DNA from: Candidatus Thorarchaeota archaeon | Lineage (GTDB): Archaea > Asgardarchaeota > Thorarchaeia > Thorarchaeales > Thorarchaeaceae | Assembly: GCA_018238825.1 (NCBI GenBank) | Contig: JABCSP010000077.1 | Location: 1-8,811, forward strand | Length of the DNA stretch: 8,811 bases | Direction: 5' to 3' | Shown here: in pieces, positions 5,455 to 8,811 of the stretch | Numbering within the stretch: position 1 is the stretch's first letter | How the letters are laid out: each line of letters begins with the position of its first letter | The notes under the pieces: model-generated | Seen by the model: only the letters and a program-made list of their open reading frames with translations | Databases searched by the model: none | What the model was told of the DNA's origin: nothing | Translations under genes and position numbers: made by a program

Positions 5455-8280
5455 ATGGCACAGGATTCTTGGTATGATAACGACGTCGACTACGTGATGA
5501 AACGTTTATGCACGAGTCAGAAGGGTCTGTCTAGCACTGATGCACAGGCTCGTCTTGATGAATATGGTCATAATGAATTAATCGCGACCGGTGGCATTAG
5601 TCCTCTCCGGATGTTTCTATCCCAATTCAAAGACCCAATGGTCATCATTCTACTTGTAGCAATAGCATTGTCTCTCTTTGCAGCAATGGTCCCTGGTTCA
5701 GAACACTCAGGTGGTGGATTTATTGATGCAGCTGTAATTTCTGCTATTGTCTTGTTCAATTCTATCTTTGGTTTCGTACAAGAATACAAGTCAGAACAAG
5801 CCTTGGAGGCACTAAAAGAAATGGCGGCTCCGAAGGCACGAGTGATGAGGGATGGTCTTTGGACAATTATCGACTCACGTGATGTTGTACCCGGCGATTT
5901 GTTGGGATTTGAACCTGGAGACCGCATAGCAGCAGATGGTAGGGTTTCTTATGCAGTTGGTCTTTCTGTAGATGAAGCTCCCCTAACTGGCGAATCAGTT
6001 GCAGTTCGGAAATCTGAAACAACTCTTCATCTGAAACGCCCAGTTGTTGGTGATATGAAGAATTGTGTTTTTCAAGGCACAGTAATTACAGCTGGTAAAG
6101 GACAGGCAATTGTAACAGATACTGGAATGAATACCCAGTTTGGTCTTATTGCTGAGATGGTCCAAGAGAGCGAGAAAGATATGACTCCTCTCCAAAAAGA
6201 TTTAGAAGATCTCGGAAAGAAACTCGGTGCTGTTGTCATATTTCTAGTTATCATTGTATTTGCCGCAGAAGTCTTCCAGCATGTATCTGATAGTATCATG
6301 GATGAACTTCTTGTCGCAATTGCGCTGGCAGTTTCTGCTATTCCTGAAGGTCTTCCTGCGGTTGTAACAATCACACTAGCAATCGGAGTTCAACGAATGG
6401 TGCAGAAAAATGCTATTGTGCGTCGATTACCATCAGTAGAAACTCTCGGTTCAACTACTGTAATTTGCTCTGATAAGACAGGCACCATTACAAAGAACGA
6501 GATGACTGAGACTACAATCTTTACAAGCGGGACGACAATTTCAGTGAGCGGTGTGGGATACAATAAAACCGGTAAATTTACACGAACAAGCACTCCTTAC
6601 GATATTCTTGCTGATCCACATGCTGTCAAGTTGATGGAGATCGGTCAATTATGCTCGAATTCTATTCTTCAACATGAACCTGGTAGTACTGATTGGACTA
6701 TTATTGGAGACCCGACCGAAGGTTCTATTCTTGTACTTGCAGAAAAGGCTGGAATAACCTTTGATAGTACTCGCGCAAAATATACTGAGGTAACTGAGAT
6801 TTCATTTGATTCTGCTAGAAAGCGGATGACATCAATCACCACTGATTCAGAAGACAAACTCATAGCTTTCTCTAAAGGTGCTCCCGAAGTTATTCTGCCC
6901 TTGTGCACTCACATCTATGAGAATAATCAAGTTCGCTCTCTCACAGAGAAAGAACGTGAAGCAATAGTAGAAATCAATGCAGGGCTTGCTGAAGATGCAC
7001 TCCGTGTGTTAGCCTTTGCCTATAGACCTCTTGAAGAAGAAATTCCTGATTGGTCTCCTGAAAGAGTTGAGTGTAGTCTAATCTTTGTAGGTCTCCTTGG
7101 CATGATTGATCCTCCTCGAAAGGAGGTTAAGGACGCCATGAAAATCTGCAAGAAGGCTGGCATTCGTCCAATTATGATTACTGGGGACCACAAGTTAACA
7201 GCTCGTGCTGTTGCTCTCAAAGTTGGAATGATTCAACATGAAGGTGAGGTCCTTAGTGGTGCTGATTTGGATCACATGTCCGACGAAGATTTCAATGAGG
7301 CAGTCCTGAGATGTAATGTTTTTGCCCGAGTTGCTCCAGAACACAAGCTGAGAATAGTTAACGCCCTGAAGGATGCTAACGAAGTAGTAGCTATGACCGG
7401 AGACGGTGTAAATGATGCCCCCGCAATTAAAACAGCTGACGTCGGAATATCAATGGGTATCCGTGGATCCGATGTTACAAAAGAGGCATCAGATGTTATT
7501 CTCACAGATGACAATTTCGCAACAATAGTAACGGCAGTGGAAAAGGGACGAGAGATCTATAGCAATGTCAGGAAATTTGTAAGATTCCTACTAGCTGCTA
7601 ATTTTGATGAGGTATTTCTTATTTTCACCGTCATCATGATTGGTCTTCCTCTCCCCATAACTGCAATACAGATACTCTGGTTGAATCTTGCAACTGATGG
7701 ATTTCCCGCGTTAGCACTAGGTGTTGATCCTCCAGAAGAAGGTGTGATGGATCGCCCACCGAGAAAACCCGGCGCAAAGATGATGGATAGAGGTATGGCT
7801 TCATTCATTCTCATTGCTGGATTCGTGGCATTCCTTGCAGCGATTACAGTGTTCTTGTGGGGCTTGATAACCTATGGTGGCTGGATTCCTGGTTTCACTG
7901 GACCTGTTGTGAACTGGGTAACCGATATATCACCCATCACTGGACTTAGTTGGGCAACCGCTTTGACACATGCACGAACTGGTGTATTTGCTAGTGTTGT
8001 CACATTTGAATTGCTGTTTGTGTGGAACTGCAGAGATGAATATCATCCAGTCTGGAAGACACACATCACTCGTTCGAAAGTACTCATTGGCGCAGTAATG
8101 CTTTCAGTAGTTCTTACTCTGGCAACAATCTATCTGCCCTTCATGTGGCCCATATTTCAGACAGCACCATTAAATTTGGCTGACTGGGGAGTAATTCTAC
8201 TAACAAGTCTTCCCGCATTACTGATTCCCCCTCATATCATCTTTGGCCATCATAAGGAAAAGAAGCAGGCACTGGACTAG
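5455..8280 (+). CDS. P2A-type (SERCA-like) Ca2+-transporting ATPase
   Basis: A 941-aa P-type ATPase that should pump Ca2+ out of the cytosol by an ATP-driven phosphoenzyme cycle. Order of elements: N-terminal cation-ATPase domain (about 5-60); M1-M2 (about 61-110); actuator domain with TGES 178-181; M3 and M4 with PEGLP 297-301; phosphorylation motif DKTGT with D340; nucleotide domain with DPTEG 419-423 and KGAPE 474-478; hinge TGDGVND 648-654; M5-M10 (about 704-925); short basic tail. Aligned by motif to SERCA, the Ca2+ ligands are present: E298 (E309), N716 (N768), E719 (E771), N744 (N796), T747 (T799), D748 (D800) and E852 (E908). Both Ca2+ sites therefore look intact. Start ATG has GGAG at 5443-5446, 8 nt upstream. 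It is divergent from the YkgJ-like gene and its stop is shared with the hydrolase gene. Ca2+ specificity is inferred from these residues; Mn2+ could be an additional substrate. Confidence 0.95.
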   Translation: MAQDSWYDNDVDYVMKRLCTSQKGLSSTDAQARLDEYGHNELIATGGISPLRMFLSQFKDPMVIILLVAIALSLFAAMVPGSEHSGGGFIDAAVISAIVLFNSIFGFVQEYKSEQALEALKEMAAPKARVMRDGLWTIIDSRDVVPGDLLGFEPGDRIAADGRVSYAVGLSVDEAPLTGESVAVRKSETTLHLKRPVVGDMKNCVFQGTVITAGKGQAIVTDTGMNTQFGLIAEMVQESEKDMTPLQKDLEDLGKKLGAVVIFLVIIVFAAEVFQHVSDSIMDELLVAIALAVSAIPEGLPAVVTITLAIGVQRMVQKNAIVRRLPSVETLGSTTVICSDKTGTITKNEMTETTIFTSGTTISVSGVGYNKTGKFTRTSTPYDILADPHAVKLMEIGQLCSNSILQHEPGSTDWTIIGDPTEGSILVLAEKAGITFDSTRAKYTEVTEISFDSARKRMTSITTDSEDKLIAFSKGAPEVILPLCTHIYENNQVRSLTEKEREAIVEINAGLAEDALRVLAFAYRPLEEEIPDWSPERVECSLIFVGLLGMIDPPRKEVKDAMKICKKAGIRPIMITGDHKLTARAVALKVGMIQHEGEVLSGADLDHMSDEDFNEAVLRCNVFARVAPEHKLRIVNALKDANEVVAMTGDGVNDAPAIKTADVGISMGIRGSDVTKEASDVILTDDNFATIVTAVEKGREIYSNVRKFVRFLLAANFDEVFLIFTVIMIGLPLPITAIQILWLNLATDGFPALALGVDPPEEGVMDRPPRKPGAKMMDRGMASFILIAGFVAFLAAITVFLWGLITYGGWIPGFTGPVVNWVTDISPITGLSWATALTHARTGVFASVVTFELLFVWNCRDEYHPVWKTHITRSKVLIGAVMLSVVLTLATIYLPFMWPIFQTAPLNLADWGVILLTSLPALLIPPHIIFGHHKEKKQALD
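8277..8280. other. Shared palindromic stop CTAG (ATPase / hydrolase)
   Basis: CTAG gives the TAG stop of the plus-strand ATPase (8278-8280) and the TAG stop of the minus-strand hydrolase (8279-8277), another 4-bp tail-to-tail overlap. The first T5 run after the ATPase is at 8331-8335, inside the opposing gene. Confidence 0.95.
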
Positions 8281-8811
8281 GTTGGTAGACGCTTTTCAAG
8301 CCAGTCTTCCATATCACCCAGTACCTGTTCTTTTTCAGGTTCATCGTGCAGTTGATGATATAGTCCATCGTAGAGTTTCCAAGTTTTATCCGCGGATGAG
8401 AGTGCATCAAAGAACTCCTTACTCTTTTCTGGATCAACAAGCTTGTCATCACCTGCTTGCTGAAGTAGTACAGGTATTTTGATTGAGGCCGCTGAGTTGA
8501 ATCCATCCCTGGAAGCTTTCAGCCCTTCAATACCAAATCTTGGTGTGACCAATTCAAAACGCAATGGGTCTGTTTCCATTTGTTTCACAACCTTCGGGTT
8601 TCGTGAAGCATCCTCATGGTTGACATCGCTGGGAAAGTATCTCTTTACATTTAGAAAGGAGAGAATATTTCCAGCAATTTTCTTTCCAAGACCTATCTCT
8701 AATGTCTGACTGACTGCTGGGCATTGGAGTATTAGACCATCAATTTCACGTGAGTATTTCTTAACATATTGAACTGCAATGAGACCACCGAGAGAAGAAC
8801 CAAAGACGAAT
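8277..8811 (-). CDS. Alpha/beta hydrolase, monoacylglycerol lipase-like (C-terminal part)
   Basis: Reading the minus strand from the right edge gives 177 uninterrupted codons to the TAG stop; the start and the N-terminal strands lie beyond the window. The fragment begins at the nucleophile elbow FGSSLGG (G-x-S-x-G, Ser at residue 6 of the fragment), continues through a variable cap region (about 35-100), and has the acid in AGDDKLVD (Asp 122) and the histidine in YDGLYHQLHDEPE (His 152). The full Ser-Asp-His triad is therefore visible. The pattern QQAGDDKLVD...YDGLYHQLH closely resembles monoacylglycerol lipase/lysophospholipase members of the Hydrolase_4 group, which cleave fatty-acyl esters of glycerol. 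The substrate is not certain from the sequence. A GTG at 8588 opens a shorter frame, but it lies in the cap region, after the catalytic serine, so it is not the gene start. Confidence 0.88.
   Translation of the reverse strand, partial: FVFGSSLGGLIAVQYVKKYSREIDGLILQCPAVSQTLEIGLGKKIAGNILSFLNVKRYFPSDVNHEDASRNPKVVKQMETDPLRFELVTPRFGIEGLKASRDGFNSAASIKIPVLLQQAGDDKLVDPEKSKEFFDALSSADKTWKLYDGLYHQLHDEPEKEQVLGDMEDWLEKRLPT

Noticed and set aside
5568..7814. A series of minus-strand open frames of 66-119 codons across the ATPase gene
   Set aside because: They lie antisense to a fully conserved P-type ATPase, lack recognisable domains and have low-complexity Ser/Thr/Ile composition typical of shadow frames.
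8277..8588. A stand-alone 103-aa minus-strand protein starting at GTG 8588
   Set aside because: The frame stays open upstream to the window edge and contains the G-x-S-x-G elbow at about 8793, so this is only the end of a longer hydrolase.
8243..8709. Plus-strand frames at 8243-8482 and 8479-8709 after the ATPase
   Set aside because: They are antisense to the alpha/beta hydrolase, whose nucleophile elbow, acid and histidine are all visible on the minus strand.

Overview
The window is a compact, moderately AT-rich prokaryotic stretch holding nine protein genes on both strands. There is no RNA gene, insertion sequence or CRISPR array, and no non-coding gap above about 165 bp. The mix suggests an archaeon, possibly an Asgard-type or euryarchaeal lineage. 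It combines a bacterial-style DnaK-DnaJ pair, a PadR/HAAS pair, a CxxCxxCC-like metal-cluster protein, an M24B peptidase and a SERCA-like Ca2+ pump. GTG and TTG starts are frequent, and GGTGA or GGAG ribosome binding sites sit close to the starts. The assignment is an inference from gene content and was not tested by phylogeny.

Layout: (1) 2-1215, plus strand: the 3' end of dnaK, then dnaJ, an operon-like chaperone pair. (2) 3444-1212, minus strand: an MFS transporter, a PadR repressor and a two-TM HAAS-domain membrane protein. The last two overlap by 8 bp and look translationally coupled. (3) 3564-4673, plus strand: an M24B Xaa-Pro peptidase, divergent from the MFS gene. (4) 5290-4670, minus strand: a YkgJ-like cysteine-cluster protein. 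(5) 5455-8280, plus strand: a P2A calcium ATPase, divergent from the YkgJ-like gene. (6) 8811-8277, minus strand: the C-terminal part of a monoacylglycerol-lipase-like alpha/beta hydrolase that runs off the window.

The genes do not form one pathway. The chaperone pair refolds proteins. The MFS-PadR-HAAS set looks like a self-regulated transport or envelope-response cassette. The Ca2+ pump exports or sequesters calcium. The peptidase, cysteine-cluster protein and hydrolase are housekeeping or accessory enzymes.

The most unusual architectural point is that all three convergent gene pairs end in a shared 4-bp palindromic stop (CTAG, TTAA, CTAG), leaving no space between opposing genes. The two divergent intergenic regions each carry inverted-repeat structure that could be regulatory. 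The ATPase retains every Ca2+-coordinating side chain of both SERCA sites, so it may be a two-calcium pump. I see no clear evidence of a wholly undescribed multi-gene system.
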